A stretch of 33,479 nucleotides of DNA from Anabaena sp. FACHB-1237 (GCF_014696225.1 NZ_JACJPV010000042.1:1-33479), one strand, 5' to 3'. Shown: positions 23,377 through 32,025, numbered from the stretch's first letter. Translations and numbers: made by a program. Notes: generated by a model from the sequence alone, not told the origin.

Positions 23377-23529
23377 TTATTCATAATTTTGTAAATAAGT
23401 TTCTCCATTTCTTATTCTTAGCTTTGCTAATGAACTTTCTATTTTTTCTGGTGAGTTAAATTCCTCATTCCAGATATTGGCAATTAGTCTGATGTTAATT
23501 AGTTCTTCTGTTTTATATAAACTCAGCAT
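23377..23529 (-). CDS. Small protein of 50 residues downstream of ispF
   Basis: A minus-strand frame from the ATG at 23529 to TAA at 23377-23379, encoding a 50-residue polar, helical-looking protein. It begins MLSLYKTEELINIRLIANIW, and later has PEKIESSLAKLRIRNG. A strong ribosome binding site (AGAGAGG) lies ten bases before the ATG, and the gene starts 30 bases after the ispF stop. Both facts support a real gene in the trmD-ispF transcript. No family is recognised. It lies between ispF and the substrate-binding protein gene. Confidence 0.55.
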   Translation of the reverse strand: MLSLYKTEELINIRLIANIWNEEFNSPEKIESSLAKLRIRNGETYLQNYE

Positions 23530-23559
23530 TTTTACATCCTCTCTATTATTAATTAGCTA

Positions 23560-24042
23560 TTAATTACTATTGATTAACAAAACCACAGCATAAGCACAAA
23601 TTCCTTCTTCTCTTCCTGTTGGTCCAAGTTTTTCATTGGTGGTAGCTTTGACTCCAATTTGATCTGGTTCTAGTTGTAAAGCAGCGGCTAATTTTTCTTT
23701 CATCGCAGAAATATGTGGTTTTAATTTGGGTTTTTCCGCCACAATTACGGAATCAATATTATTAATTTGCCAACCTTTTTCTAATATTAGTTGATGCACT
23801 TGTTTTAATAATACTAAACTATCTGCTCCTTTCCATTTAATATCTGTCGGTGGAAAGTAATGACCTATATCACCTAATGATAACGCGCCTAACATAGCAT
23901 CCATAATGGCATGGGTAAGCACATCCGCATCACTATGTCCTAATAATCCAAGTGTGTGAGGAATATGCACACCACCTAAGATTAATGGGCGATCGCTGAC
24001 TAATTTATGTATATCGTAACCGTTACCAATTCTGATTTTCAT
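23560..24042 (-). CDS. ispF: 2-C-methyl-D-erythritol 2,4-cyclodiphosphate synthase
   Basis: Fifth enzyme of the MEP isoprenoid pathway; it closes the cyclodiphosphate ring with loss of CMP and works as a trimer with a zinc site. The 160-residue protein has the metal motif GNGYDIHKL (Asp and His ligands), then [24 protein letters not shown] (third His ligand) and [10 protein letters not shown]. The cytidine-binding part is [22 protein letters not shown]. The ATG at 24042 is unambiguous by similarity. trmD lies 21 bases upstream on the same strand, so the two are probably one operon, continued by the 50-residue gene. Confidence 0.97.
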   Translation of the reverse strand: MKIRIGNGYDIHKLVSDRPLILGGVHIPHTLGLLGHSDADVLTHAIMDAMLGALSLGDIGHYFPPTDIKWKGADSLVLLKQVHQLILEKGWQINNIDSVIVAEKPKLKPHISAMKEKLAAALQLEPDQIGVKATTNEKLGPTGREEGICAYAVVLLINSN

Positions 24043-24063
24043 AGTTATTAAGTTAGTTATTAA

Positions 24064-24783
24064 TTAAATCATCTTACTGTCACCTGTTCCTTGTTCCCTA
24101 TCTTCTTGCCATTTTTCCAGTAAATCGGGACGACGTAAACCAGTACGCTGAATTTGCTGTTGTAATCTCCAACGAGCGATCGCTGCATGATTACCACTTA
24201 ATAGCACATCTGGAACTTTCCAGCCGCGAAAATTTGCCGGACGAGTATATTGGGGAAAGTCTAATAAACCTTCTTCAAAACTCTCTGCTTTCAAAGATTC
24301 TTCTTTACCTACTGTACCGGGTAATAATCGCACCACACCATTTAATAAAGCCATAGAGGGAATTTCTCCGCCAGTCAAGATAAAATCACCTAAAGATACT
24401 TCACGAGTTACCAAATTTAAAACCCGTTCATCAACTCCTTCATAATGACCACAGATTATTACCAACTGATCATAATTTGTTGCTAATTCTTTTAATAGAG
24501 ATTGATTCATAGTTTGTCCTTGGGGACTCATAAAAATTACATCTCTACGCGGTAAAACAGGCAAAGACTCCACCGCAGCAAAAATAGGTTCAGGTTTCAT
24601 CAACATTCCCACACCTCCACCATAGGGTTCATCATCTACCTTATGATGTTTATCTGTGGTAAAATTTCTAGGATTGATTAAATGTACTTTAGCGATCTGT
24701 TTAGCTAAAGCCTTAGCTAATAAACCAGAACTCAGCACAGAATTAAAACAGTCAGGAAAAAGTGTAACTATATCAAAACGCAC
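24064..24783 (-). CDS. trmD: tRNA (guanine-37-N1)-methyltransferase
   Basis: Methylates G37 next to the anticodon and prevents +1 frameshifting; a homodimer with a trefoil-knot AdoMet site. The 239-residue protein starts RFDIVTLFPDCFNSVLSSG. It carries VDDEPYGGGVGMLMKPEP, the AdoMet loops IFMSPQGQTMNQSL and CGHYEGVDERV, and the knot segment SLGDFILTGGEIPSMALLNGVVR. The start is GTG at 24783. The last dozen residues (EDREQGTGDSKMI) appear to come from an intergenic GGGAACAAGGAACAGG-type repeat that ran into the coding end, so the natural C-terminus has been altered slightly. Confidence 0.96.
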   Translation of the reverse strand: MRFDIVTLFPDCFNSVLSSGLLAKALAKQIAKVHLINPRNFTTDKHHKVDDEPYGGGVGMLMKPEPIFAAVESLPVLPRRDVIFMSPQGQTMNQSLLKELATNYDQLVIICGHYEGVDERVLNLVTREVSLGDFILTGGEIPSMALLNGVVRLLPGTVGKEESLKAESFEEGLLDFPQYTRPANFRGWKVPDVLLSGNHAAIARWRLQQQIQRTGLRRPDLLEKWQEDREQGTGDSKMI

Positions 24784-25326
24784 AGTAATTTGTAGGGAAT
24801 TAAAGTAATATGAGAACTAGCCGACAGAGGTAATCAAACTATGGGTAAAATGTCCAATATTTAGCAAAAATGAGCAAAGTTAACAGATCCACCCATATAT
24901 AGATTACAGTGAATAGGCAATAATTGGTGATGCGTGAGTCACGATTCGTAATTATTCTATCACGGATATTTGTCACATCTACCTGATCGCCAGTCGCTTG
25001 TCACCTGAGTCCAGCAAACGAGCAAAGAAAATTATGGGGAATTTTTTCTAGTTACTTATATAATTACTAAATTTATGTTTAAATATTCTCTACCACTAAA
25101 TTTCTCAATTGTCATCTAACCAAAAGCCCAAAATTGAGAAATCAGATTAATTTCACAAGATGATTCAGCCTTGCTAGTTGAGATCATGAATTTTACTAAC
25201 CGTTCTTGTGTATGACTTAGGGTAAAAGTGCCAAAACTGTGTTTTCCAGATGTGGTGAAAAAAAATGTCAACTCATACTCACAGTCAGCAAGGCCGATTA
25301 TTCTATATACTTTGAGGAATAGTTCT
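24784..25326. other. Long intergenic region before the 39-residue gene and cphB
   Basis: About 540 bases divergent between trmD and cphB. The clearest structure is the inverted repeat TTTCTCAATT (25101-25110) / AATTGAGAAA (25132-25141), ten of ten bases. Reading frames that cross it have no ribosome binding site and no recognisable sequence. No perfect NtcA site (GTA-N8-TAC) was found by eye. The 5' leader of the cyanophycin operon probably begins here. Confidence 0.5.
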
Positions 25327-25446
25327 ATGGAAAGAGTACGCCCGGCAAGCGCGGAATTTACGCCTGTGGACAAGAAACCATTACAGGACTTGGAAGAAAC
25401 AGGAAGAAAACAACAAAATGTTCTATTTATCTTTAACTTTGTTTAA
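25327..25446 (+). CDS. Small protein of 39 residues upstream of cphB
   Basis: From the ATG at 25327 a 39-residue frame reads MERVRPASAEFTPVDKKPLQ, then DLEETGRKQQNVLFIFNFV, and stops at 25444-25446. TGAGGA lies about nine bases upstream as a good ribosome binding site. The first 30 residues are hydrophilic, with Pro and Lys/Arg, and the end is hydrophobic. Local GC content is higher than that of the surrounding intergenic DNA, as for coding sequence. It stands 105 bases before the cyanophycinase start, on the same strand, and could be a leader peptide or an independent small protein. No family is recognised. Confidence 0.45.
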   Translation: MERVRPASAEFTPVDKKPLQDLEETGRKQQNVLFIFNFV

Positions 25447-25489
25447 ATATGAGTAACATAAGTATGTTTTGTCTTGCACATAAACGGCA

Positions 25490-25522
25490 ATGTATGGCTT
25501 GCGCCACGCTACGCTATCAGCA
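25490..25522. repeat. Dispersed short repeat (GCGCCACGCTACGCTATCA type)
   Basis: TGGCTTGCGCCACGCTACGC and the following TATCA belong to a short repeat seen in many Nostocales intergenic regions. It stands in the leader just before cphB. Confidence 0.4.
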
Positions 25523-25551
25523 TTGTATAAGTTTTATGGAAAAGAAGCACA

Positions 25552-26403
25552 ATGCCGCTTATTAAAGCTGAATCGCTGGAAATGAGGACACCCCAAGCAA
25601 CTAAAACCGCCGTTTTAGTTATCGGAGGTGCGGAAGACAAAGTTCATGGAAGAGATATCCTGAGAACTTTTGTTGCACGTGCTGGAGGTAACAAGGCGTA
25701 TATTACAATAATTCCATCCGCCTCCCGTGAACCTGCCATTATTGGTGGTAGGTACATTCGCATTTTTGAAGAAATGGGTGCGGAAAAGGTGGAAATTTTA
25801 GACATTCGGGAAAGAGAACAGTGTGAAAAACCAGAGATAAAAACATCCCTAGAATCCTGCACTGGGGTGTTTTTAACTGGAGGTGATCAACTACGTCTCT
25901 GTGGAGTCCTGTCCGATACTCCGGCCATGGAAATTATCCGTCAACGGGTAAGAGCAGGACAATTAACCCTAGCAGGAACAAGCGCAGGGGCAGCAGTTAT
26001 GGGTCATCACATGATTGCCGGTGGTGGCAGTGGGGAAACGCCAAATCGCTCTTTGGTGGATATGGCAACGGGTTTAGGTTTCATACCTGAAGTTGTTGTT
26101 GATCAACACTTCCATAATCGCAATCGTATGGGTAGACTAATTAGTGCGATCGCTGCTCATCCAGATCGCTTAGGTATTGGCATTGACGAAGATACCTGTG
26201 CTATGTTTGAACGTGATGGTTGGTTACAAGTGTTAGGTAAAGGTAGTGTTACTATCGTTGATCCTACTGAACTAACCCACACTAACGAACCTCACATCAG
26301 TGCCAATGAACCCTTGACTGTACACAATTTAAGATTACATATCCTCAGCTACGGAGATCGTTTCCATCTTTACCAGCGTACTGTTTTACCTGGAATCCAT
26401 TGA
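25552..26403 (+). CDS. cphB: Cyanophycinase
   Basis: A cytoplasmic serine hydrolase (peptidase family S51) that cuts cyanophycin, the Arg-Asp storage polymer, into beta-Asp-Arg dipeptides. The 283-residue protein carries TAVLVIGGAEDKVHGRDIL near the start, GVFLTGGDQLRL, the nucleophile Ser144 in AGTSAGAAVMGHHM, and VVDQHFHNRNRMGRL with the His-rich active-site region. GIGIDEDTCAMF follows near the C-terminus. The ATG at 25552 is followed in frame by the usual N-terminal extension. cphA lies 194 bases downstream on the same strand, which gives the degradation and synthesis genes side by side, as in Anabaena. Confidence 0.96.
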   Translation: MPLIKAESLEMRTPQATKTAVLVIGGAEDKVHGRDILRTFVARAGGNKAYITIIPSASREPAIIGGRYIRIFEEMGAEKVEILDIREREQCEKPEIKTSLESCTGVFLTGGDQLRLCGVLSDTPAMEIIRQRVRAGQLTLAGTSAGAAVMGHHMIAGGGSGETPNRSLVDMATGLGFIPEVVVDQHFHNRNRMGRLISAIAAHPDRLGIGIDEDTCAMFERDGWLQVLGKGSVTIVDPTELTHTNEPHISANEPLTVHNLRLHILSYGDRFHLYQRTVLPGIH

Positions 26404-26445
26404 ACTTTTAGCCGATGGATGAAAGTCTGTTTTAATTACAGAACG

Positions 26446-26548
26446 ATTAACCGCAATATGATGACTGTTCTAGCATTTTGGCAAAATTTTAGAATAAATA
26501 CCATCTAAAAAGAAAAAACTGTTCATGGTTAACAGTTTGGCGGTTAAT
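26446..26548. promoter_or_regulatory. Inverted repeats in the cphB-cphA spacer
   Basis: ATTAACCGC (26446-26454) is inverted at 26540-26548 (GCGGTTAAT). Inside, AAACTGTT (26516-26523) is inverted at 26531-26538 (AACAGTTT). The nested arrangement 50-150 bases before cphA may be a leader structure or a partial terminator that lets cphA be regulated apart from cphB. This is inference. Confidence 0.35.
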
Positions 26549-26597
26549 TTCAGTAAGAAACTAGAATTTTGGTTCGAATCTCCATCTACCTATTCCC

Positions 26598-29300
26598 ATG
26601 AGAATCCTCAAAATCCAGACCTTACGCGGCCCTAACTACTGGAGCATTCGTCGCCATAAGCTCATCGTCATGCGTCTCGACCTAGAAGACCTAGCAGACA
26701 AGCCCTCCAATGAAATACCCGGTTTTTACGAAGGACTAGTAGAGGCGCTGCCCAGTCTGGAAGGTCACTACTGCTCCCCTGGCTGCCGTGGTGGTTTTTT
26801 AATGCGGGTACGAGAAGGCACAATGATGGGTCATATTGTTGAACATATAGCCCTGGAACTGCAAGAACTGGCAGGAATGCACGTAGGTTTTGGCCGTACC
26901 CGCGAAACTGCCACTCCTGGAATTTACCAGGTAGTCATTGAGTATTTGAATGAGGAAGCAGGACGCTATGCTGGACGTGCAGCAGTTAGGTTATGTCAAA
27001 GTATTATTGATCGCGGCCGTTATCCCAAGGCTGAATTAGATCAAGATATTCAAGACCTAAAAGACTTTTGGCGTGATGCTTCCCTTGGACCTTCCACTGA
27101 AGCAATTATTAAAGAAGCTGAAAAAAGAGGCATCCCCTGGATGTCTTTACCAGCACGCTTCTTAATTCAATTGGGTTATGGGGTACATCAAAAACGCATC
27201 CAAGCTACCATGACAAATAATACGGGTATCTTGGGTGTGGAATTAGCTTGTGATAAAGAAGCAACTAAACGCATACTCTATGCTAATGGTGTTCCTGTAC
27301 CCAGAGGTACAGTGATTAATTTCTTCGATGATCTTGAAGAAGCTATTGAATATGTGGGAGGTTATCCCATAGTCATTAAACCTCTGGACGGTAATCATGG
27401 CCGTGGTATCACTCTGGATATTAGAACCTGGGAAGATGCCGAAACTGCTTATGAAGCGGCTCGACAAGTTTCCCGTTCTATTATTGTGGAAAGATACTAC
27501 GTTGGCCGAGATCACCGTGTCTTAGTTGTAGATGGTAAAGTTGTTGCGGTGGCTGAAAGAGTTCCAGCCCACGTAGTTGGTAATGGTAGATCCACCATTG
27601 CTGAACTTATTGAAGAAACCAATCAAGATCCCAGACGTGGTGATGGACATGATAATGTCTTGACTAAGATTGAACTAGACCGTACTAGTTATCAATTGTT
27701 AGAACGTCAAGGTTATACCATTAATAGCGTCCTTCCCCAAGGTCTAATGTGCTATTTACGAGCTACAGCTAATTTGAGTACAGGAGGTACTGCTGTAGAT
27801 CGTACTGATGAAATTCACCCGGAAAATATTTGGTTAGCCCAAAGGGTAGTGAAAATTATTGGATTAGATGTGGCGGGTATAGATATTGTCACCGACAATA
27901 TTAGCCGTCCTTTGCGAGAATTAGATGGGGTAGTGGTGGAAGTTAACGCAGCTCCGGGTTTTCGGATGCACGTTGCCCCCAGTCAAGGCAAATCTCGCAA
28001 TGTCGCGGGTGCAGTAATGGATATGCTATTCCCTAATGAACAATCTAGTCGTGTTCCCATACTCAGTATTACAGGTACAAATGGCAAAACTACAACTACT
28101 CGCTTGTTAGCACACATTTATAAACAAACTGGTAAAGTAGTAGGCTATACAACCACAGATGGTACTTATATCGGTGATTTCTTAGTAGAATCTGGAGATA
28201 ATACTGGACCACAAAGCGCCCATGTAATTCTGCAAGATCCCACAGTGGAAGTAGCAGTTTTAGAATCAGCACGGGGCGGTATTCTCCGTTCTGGTTTGGG
28301 TTTTGAAGCGGCTAATGTGGGTGTAGTTTTAAACGTTTCGGCTGACCATTTAGGTATAGGTGATATAGATACCATTGAACAATTAGCACATTTAAAAAGT
28401 GTAGTTGCAGAAGCGGTATTTCCCAATGGTTACGCCGTATTAAATGCTGATGATCATCGGGTTGCAGCAATGGCAGAAAGAACTAAAGCAAATATTGCTT
28501 ATTTTACTATGAATCCTGATTCTGAATTAGTGCGTAAGCATATTCAGAAAGGAGGAGTAGCAGCAGTATATGAGCATGGTTATATTTCCGTTGTTAAAGG
28601 TGATTGGACCCATAGAATCGAGCGGGCAGAAAATATTCCTTTAACAATGAATGCTAAAGCTCCCTTTATGATCGCCAATGCTTTAGCTGCTAGTTTAGCA
28701 GCATTTGTGCAAAATGTCACCATTGAGCAGATTCGCGCTGGTTTAAGAACATTCCGCGCTTCGGTGAGTCAAACACCAGGTAGGATGAATTTATTTAATT
28801 TGGGTAAATATCATGCTTTAGTAGATTATGCCCATAATCCGGCGAGTTATGAAGCAGTGGGGGCGTTTGTTCGCAATTGGAATACAGGACAACGCATAGG
28901 AGTGGTTGGTGGTCCAGGCGATCGCCGTGATGAAGATTTTGTTACTTTGGGTAAACTATCAGCAGACATCTTTGACTATATTATTGTTAAAGAAGATGAT
29001 GATACCAGAGGAAGACCTCGCGGATCGGCTAGTGATTTAATTAGTCAAGGCATTAACCAAGTTAAACCTAATAGTCGCTATGAAAGTATTTTAGATGAAA
29101 CCACAGCGATTAATAAAGCGTTGGATATGGCCACAGATGGTAGTTTAGTGGTGATATTACCTGAAAGTGTGAATAGGGCGATTAAATTAATTAAATTGCG
29201 TGGTGTAATTGAAGAAGAAATACCCAAGCAAACCATTAATGAAATACCCAATTCCCAAAATGGTTTACCTCCATCTTCTGTGGTGAATATTATTCCCTAA
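26598..29300 (+). CDS. cphA: Cyanophycin synthetase
   Basis: Makes cyanophycin without a ribosome by adding Asp to the backbone and then Arg to each side chain, with one ATP each. The 900-residue protein has three parts. The N-terminal domain (1-160) includes LRGPNYWSIRRHKLIVMRLD and EGTMMGHIVEHIALELQELAG. The ATP-grasp domain (about 165-480) has YPIVIKPLDGNHGRGI and VEVNAAPGFRMH. The Mur-ligase-like domain has the P-loop ITGTNGKTTTTRLLAHI near 492, DYAHNPASYEAVGAF and GGPGDRRDEDF. The length is normal for cyanobacterial CphA. The last 25 residues are a Pro/Asn/Ser-rich tail. It is preceded by cphB and followed by a palindromic hairpin. Confidence 0.97.
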   Translation: MRILKIQTLRGPNYWSIRRHKLIVMRLDLEDLADKPSNEIPGFYEGLVEALPSLEGHYCSPGCRGGFLMRVREGTMMGHIVEHIALELQELAGMHVGFGRTRETATPGIYQVVIEYLNEEAGRYAGRAAVRLCQSIIDRGRYPKAELDQDIQDLKDFWRDASLGPSTEAIIKEAEKRGIPWMSLPARFLIQLGYGVHQKRIQATMTNNTGILGVELACDKEATKRILYANGVPVPRGTVINFFDDLEEAIEYVGGYPIVIKPLDGNHGRGITLDIRTWEDAETAYEAARQVSRSIIVERYYVGRDHRVLVVDGKVVAVAERVPAHVVGNGRSTIAELIEETNQDPRRGDGHDNVLTKIELDRTSYQLLERQGYTINSVLPQGLMCYLRATANLSTGGTAVDRTDEIHPENIWLAQRVVKIIGLDVAGIDIVTDNISRPLRELDGVVVEVNAAPGFRMHVAPSQGKSRNVAGAVMDMLFPNEQSSRVPILSITGTNGKTTTTRLLAHIYKQTGKVVGYTTTDGTYIGDFLVESGDNTGPQSAHVILQDPTVEVAVLESARGGILRSGLGFEAANVGVVLNVSADHLGIGDIDTIEQLAHLKSVVAEAVFPNGYAVLNADDHRVAAMAERTKANIAYFTMNPDSELVRKHIQKGGVAAVYEHGYISVVKGDWTHRIERAENIPLTMNAKAPFMIANALAASLAAFVQNVTIEQIRAGLRTFRASVSQTPGRMNLFNLGKYHALVDYAHNPASYEAVGAFVRNWNTGQRIGVVGGPGDRRDEDFVTLGKLSADIFDYIIVKEDDDTRGRPRGSASDLISQGINQVKPNSRYESILDETTAINKALDMATDGSLVVILPESVNRAIKLIKLRGVIEEEIPKQTINEIPNSQNGLPPSSVVNIIP

Positions 29301-29320
29301 AGTGACAAAATTCGGGAATT

Positions 29321-29458
29321 TCAGATCCCCGACTTCTCTAAGAAGTCGGGGATCTTATTTAATGATTGAATTTTGTGATAATGTTTAGTATTTACCGTGA
29401 CTAAAATTAAATTATTTTCTATAGCAATTGAGGAAATTAATACATCTGCTAATCCTAA
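29321..29458 (-). pseudogene. C-terminal remnant of a PIN-domain (VapC-like) toxin
   Basis: The minus-strand frame from 29458 to TGA at 29321-29323 reads LGLADVLISSIAIENNLILV, then TVNTKHYHKIQSL. This matches the end of PIN ribonucleases: an acidic residue in the aD motif, a helix with I-A-x-E-x-x, the strand LVTxN and T-K-H-Y. The final dozen residues (NKIPDFLEKSGI) are translated palindromic repeat, not native sequence. The N-terminal two thirds are missing. A dispersed repeat begins at 29463 exactly where the similarity ends, so the insertion or a deletion next to it removed the rest. No antitoxin gene is visible. Confidence 0.6.
29324..29354 (+). terminator. Palindromic repeat, CCCCGACTTCTT type, copy 4, after cphA
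   Basis: GATCCCCGACTTCT and AGAAGTCGGGGATC are perfect 14-bp arms with a three-base loop, followed by TTATTT. It lies about 24 bases past the cphA stop and probably ends that transcript. On the other strand it supplies the last residues of the VapC-like remnant. Confidence 0.75.
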
Positions 29459-29462
29459 GCTG

Positions 29463-29551
29463 TTGTGCTTTTAACTTGAATAATTAATACAAGCAAGATG
29501 CTTGTGCTACTGTAACTTCAGGTTTTTTAATTATACAGTGAGTGCTGCACA
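29463..29551. repeat. Second copy of the dispersed repeat found at 3165-3308
   Basis: TTGTGCTTTTAACTTGAATA and onwards matches the 47-bp unit at 3220-3266 with several changes. The tail up to ACAGTGAGTGCT also matches 3267-3306. The hairpin AAGCA-AGA-TGCTT is kept. Both copies stand next to truncated genes. Confidence 0.75.
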
Positions 29552-29836
29552 TTAGCTTATAGGTTGTCCAGTTTTTTCTAAATTTCCATTTTCATCATAC
29601 AATTAAGTAAAATATTAAGTAAACCATAGATTTTTAGGCTTTTTCTTCATCTTTATTCCTGGGTTAACAAGAGAGAAAAAAGCAAGATATTGAGACAAAT
29701 AAAAAAAATACCATAAATCAATCAGCAAATAACTAAATATTAGATGAGTATAAAAAAGGGGCAATTTGATGGTAAAAACAAAAATGTTACCTCCTTTAAT
29801 TTATAGTCGTTAACAAAAAAATCAGGTAAATTCAAC
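29552..29836. other. Leader region of cysK, no gene seen
   Basis: AT-rich DNA between the dispersed repeat and cysK. A weak ribosome binding site (AGG in ATCAGGTAAA) stands about ten bases before the cysK ATG. No clear promoter motif or terminator is recognised. Confidence 0.5.
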
Positions 29837-30814
29837 ATGGATATAAAACAAGGTTTTATTGGTACAATCGGAAATACTCCTCTTATTCGCTTAAATAGTT
29901 TTAGTGAAGAAACAGGTTGTCATATTTTGGCAAAAGCTGAATTTCTTAATCCTGGTGGTTCTGTAAAAGATCGCGCAGCATTGTATATTATTGAAGATGC
30001 AGAAAGAAAAGGCTTATTAAAACCTGGCGGTACAGTGGTAGAAGGAACTGCTGGTAATACAGGTATTGGATTAGCACATATATGTAATGCTAAGGGTTAT
30101 AAATGTTTAATTATCATCCCTAATACCCAATCTCAAGAAAAAATAGACGCTTTAACTACTTTGGGGGCAGAAGTTCGTCCTGTTCCGGCTGTACCTTACA
30201 AAGACCCGAATAATTACGTTAAATTATCGGGTAGAATCGCTTCAGAAATGGAAAACGCAATTTGGGCAAATCAATTTGATAATTTAGCTAACCGTCAAGC
30301 CCACTATGAAACCACTGGTAAAGAGATTTGGACACAAACCGACGGAAGAATAGATGGTTGGGTAGCCGCAACGGGTACAGGAGGTACTTTTGCAGGGGTA
30401 GCAATGTATTTAAAGGAAAAAAATCCAAATATAAAATGTGTGGTTGCTGATCCAATGGGTAGTGGTTTATATAGTTATATAAAAACTGGTGAAATCAAAA
30501 TGGAGGGTAATTCTATTACTGAGGGTATTGGTAATAGTCGTATTACGGCCAATATGGAAGGTGTTCCTACTGATGACGCAATTCAAGTTGATGATCATGA
30601 AGCATTGCGTGTAGTTTATCAATTACTTAGAAAAGATGGTCTATTAATGGGAGGTTCAACAGGTATTAATGTAGCGGCGGCGGTAGCTTTAGCTAAACAA
30701 TTGGGTCCAGGACATACAATTGTTACCATTTTATGCGATAGTGGTTCTCGTTATCAATCAAGGATTTTTAATCGTGATTGGTTGATAAGTAAGGGTTTAA
30801 ATGGTGATTGGTAA
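29837..30814 (+). CDS. cysK: Cysteine synthase A-type enzyme (O-acetylserine sulfhydrylase)
   Basis: A PLP-dependent enzyme that makes cysteine from O-acetylserine and sulfide (325 residues). The PLP lysine is in [19 protein letters not shown], the phosphate-binding and substrate loop is [20 protein letters not shown], and the C-terminal PLP-ring contact is [11 protein letters not shown]. The NPGGSVKDR and EGTAGNTG forms, in place of the common NPANSVKDR and EATSGNTG of CysK, place it with the slr1842-like/eukaryote-like subgroup. Cystathionine beta-synthase-like or other beta-replacement activity is therefore an alternative. The gene stands alone, with a palindromic hairpin 16 bases after the stop. 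Confidence 0.88.
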   Translation: MDIKQGFIGTIGNTPLIRLNSFSEETGCHILAKAEFLNPGGSVKDRAALYIIEDAERKGLLKPGGTVVEGTAGNTGIGLAHICNAKGYKCLIIIPNTQSQEKIDALTTLGAEVRPVPAVPYKDPNNYVKLSGRIASEMENAIWANQFDNLANRQAHYETTGKEIWTQTDGRIDGWVAATGTGGTFAGVAMYLKEKNPNIKCVVADPMGSGLYSYIKTGEIKMEGNSITEGIGNSRITANMEGVPTDDAIQVDDHEALRVVYQLLRKDGLLMGGSTGINVAAAVALAKQLGPGHTIVTILCDSGSRYQSRIFNRDWLISKGLNGDW

Positions 30815-30829
30815 TTAGCAATTTGTAGT

Positions 30830-30846
30830 GCAGGCCAGAGGCCTGC
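30830..30846 (+). terminator. Hairpin after cysK
   Basis: GCAGGCC-AGA-GGCCTGC, a perfect 7-bp stem 16 bases past the stop codon, followed by AATTATCTTT. It is a probable terminator with a weak T run. Confidence 0.55.
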
Positions 30847-31151
30847 AATTATCTTTGTCAATTTAATAACTTATTGTGACAAGATTCGCTTATAAGTTTT
30901 GTAAATTATAATATTTTAACTTGATGAAGGTGATTTATAGTTAAAATTAAAACAGACTAATTATCTGATTCTACAGGTAGGGGTTTTGCGTGATTTTGCA
31001 AAAGTCTAAACCCAATCGGTGTTTAGTATAATACCGCAACATTTAGGCACTGACAAAAACCTCGTAGCAAATTAGCTAGGAGAGTTTAAGTTTGGTTGTA
31101 AAACTCTCACCTGAACCTTAAATGTAGACAGTAGAAATATAAATAAATTAA
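30847..31151. other. Intergenic region with a candidate small RNA
   Basis: A TATAAT box at about 31028-31033 is followed by some 50 bases and then the hairpin GAGAGTTT (31081-31088) / AAACTCTC (31102-31109). A short transcript could run from about 31040 to 31115. There is no good -35 box and no T run, so this is only a suggestion. On the other strand the same hairpin lies downstream of tRNA-Asn and could end its transcript. No coding frame is seen. Confidence 0.25.
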
Positions 31152-31223
<72 letters not shown>

Positions 31224-31359
31224 ATGCTCATCACTTTTCCTATGTTAACCCTAACAACAGATTATGTCAAGTGGTTTTGCCAAAAAAAAAGAATTTTTTT
31301 TGATCAATCCCTAAAACCTTTGATATTATTAGATTTCAGGGATTTGTTTATCAACCAAT

Positions 31360-31908
31360 TTACAACCGCATTCGCAGTTCAGCCAGCCTTTCCCTAGCTT
31401 TAGCATCAATAGCATTAGCCAAAAATCTCCCTTTAGATGATTTTCGAGATTGATACTTATATCGCATTCGACAGACAGTAGATTCCACTTCTCCACATAG
31501 TTGATGGGCTGATAACCATTCTGCACCATAGCCCTGCACCATTAACTGCTGCGCTCGATCAGATGTAGCAACAATGACACGAGAAATTAAAGATTGGGCA
31601 ATTTGATGGCGAAAAGAAGCACAGGTCTTTTCTATATATGTATCTGCGGTTTGCCCAAAATCTGTATAATGAACTGTGAGCAGTTCTGTAATTACTTCTC
31701 GATTACTCGGCGTGTTTTGATACTGAGCATCAAAAACTAGTTGGGTTTGATAACCTTGGAAAGCACTATAACTCGTCATAGTTTGCACAAGTTCACTACG
31801 TGCAGCTTCCAGTCCAACATGATCACGGGTTTTCTTTAAACAAGGCCAAGCGCCTATTATGTTGTAGCCGTCTACTAACAGTACGGCTGAGACTATGGAA
31901 GGAGACAT
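31360..31908 (-). CDS. NYN (YacP/Rae1-like) endoribonuclease-fold protein
   Basis: A 182-residue protein of the NYN/PIN-like YacP family (DUF901), whose Bacillus member Rae1 cuts mRNA on the ribosome. The nucleolytic core is visible: LLVDGYNIIGAWP at the N-terminus, LVFDAQYQ, the TDFGQTADTYIEK segment with acidic residues, and RVIVATSDRAQQLMVQGYGA. The C-terminal 50 residues are basic (RYKYQSRKSSKGRFLANAID), as for RNA binding. The ATG at 31908 overlaps GGAGAC on the other strand and has no clear ribosome binding site of its own. tRNA-Asn lies downstream. Its target in cyanobacteria is unknown. Confidence 0.85.
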   Translation of the reverse strand: MSPSIVSAVLLVDGYNIIGAWPCLKKTRDHVGLEAARSELVQTMTSYSAFQGYQTQLVFDAQYQNTPSNREVITELLTVHYTDFGQTADTYIEKTCASFRHQIAQSLISRVIVATSDRAQQLMVQGYGAEWLSAHQLCGEVESTVCRMRYKYQSRKSSKGRFLANAIDAKARERLAELRMRL

Positions 31909-32025
31909 GGTTCTTAATCACAATTATCTAGTGTTAACAAAATCGTTCATAAGAACCATAGTAATTGAAGTATTGCTTGTAACAATATGCTACAGGAAAA
32001 ATTTGCTGTCAGTAGTTAGGAGTAA

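Noticed and set aside
25116..25373. 85-codon minus-strand open frame in the leader of cphB
   Set aside because: No ribosome binding site, no recognisable sequence, and it overlaps the better supported 39-residue frame on the plus strand.
24784..25551. NtcA-type site (GTA-N8-TAC) before cphB
   Set aside because: Several GTA words were checked by eye, and none had TAC at the right distance. Nitrogen control is likely from knowledge of the genes but not shown here.
29552..29610. Minus-strand words YDENGNLEKTGQPIS that might be the end of another gene
   Set aside because: Only about 16 residues, preceded by a stop and without a recognisable family; too short to support.
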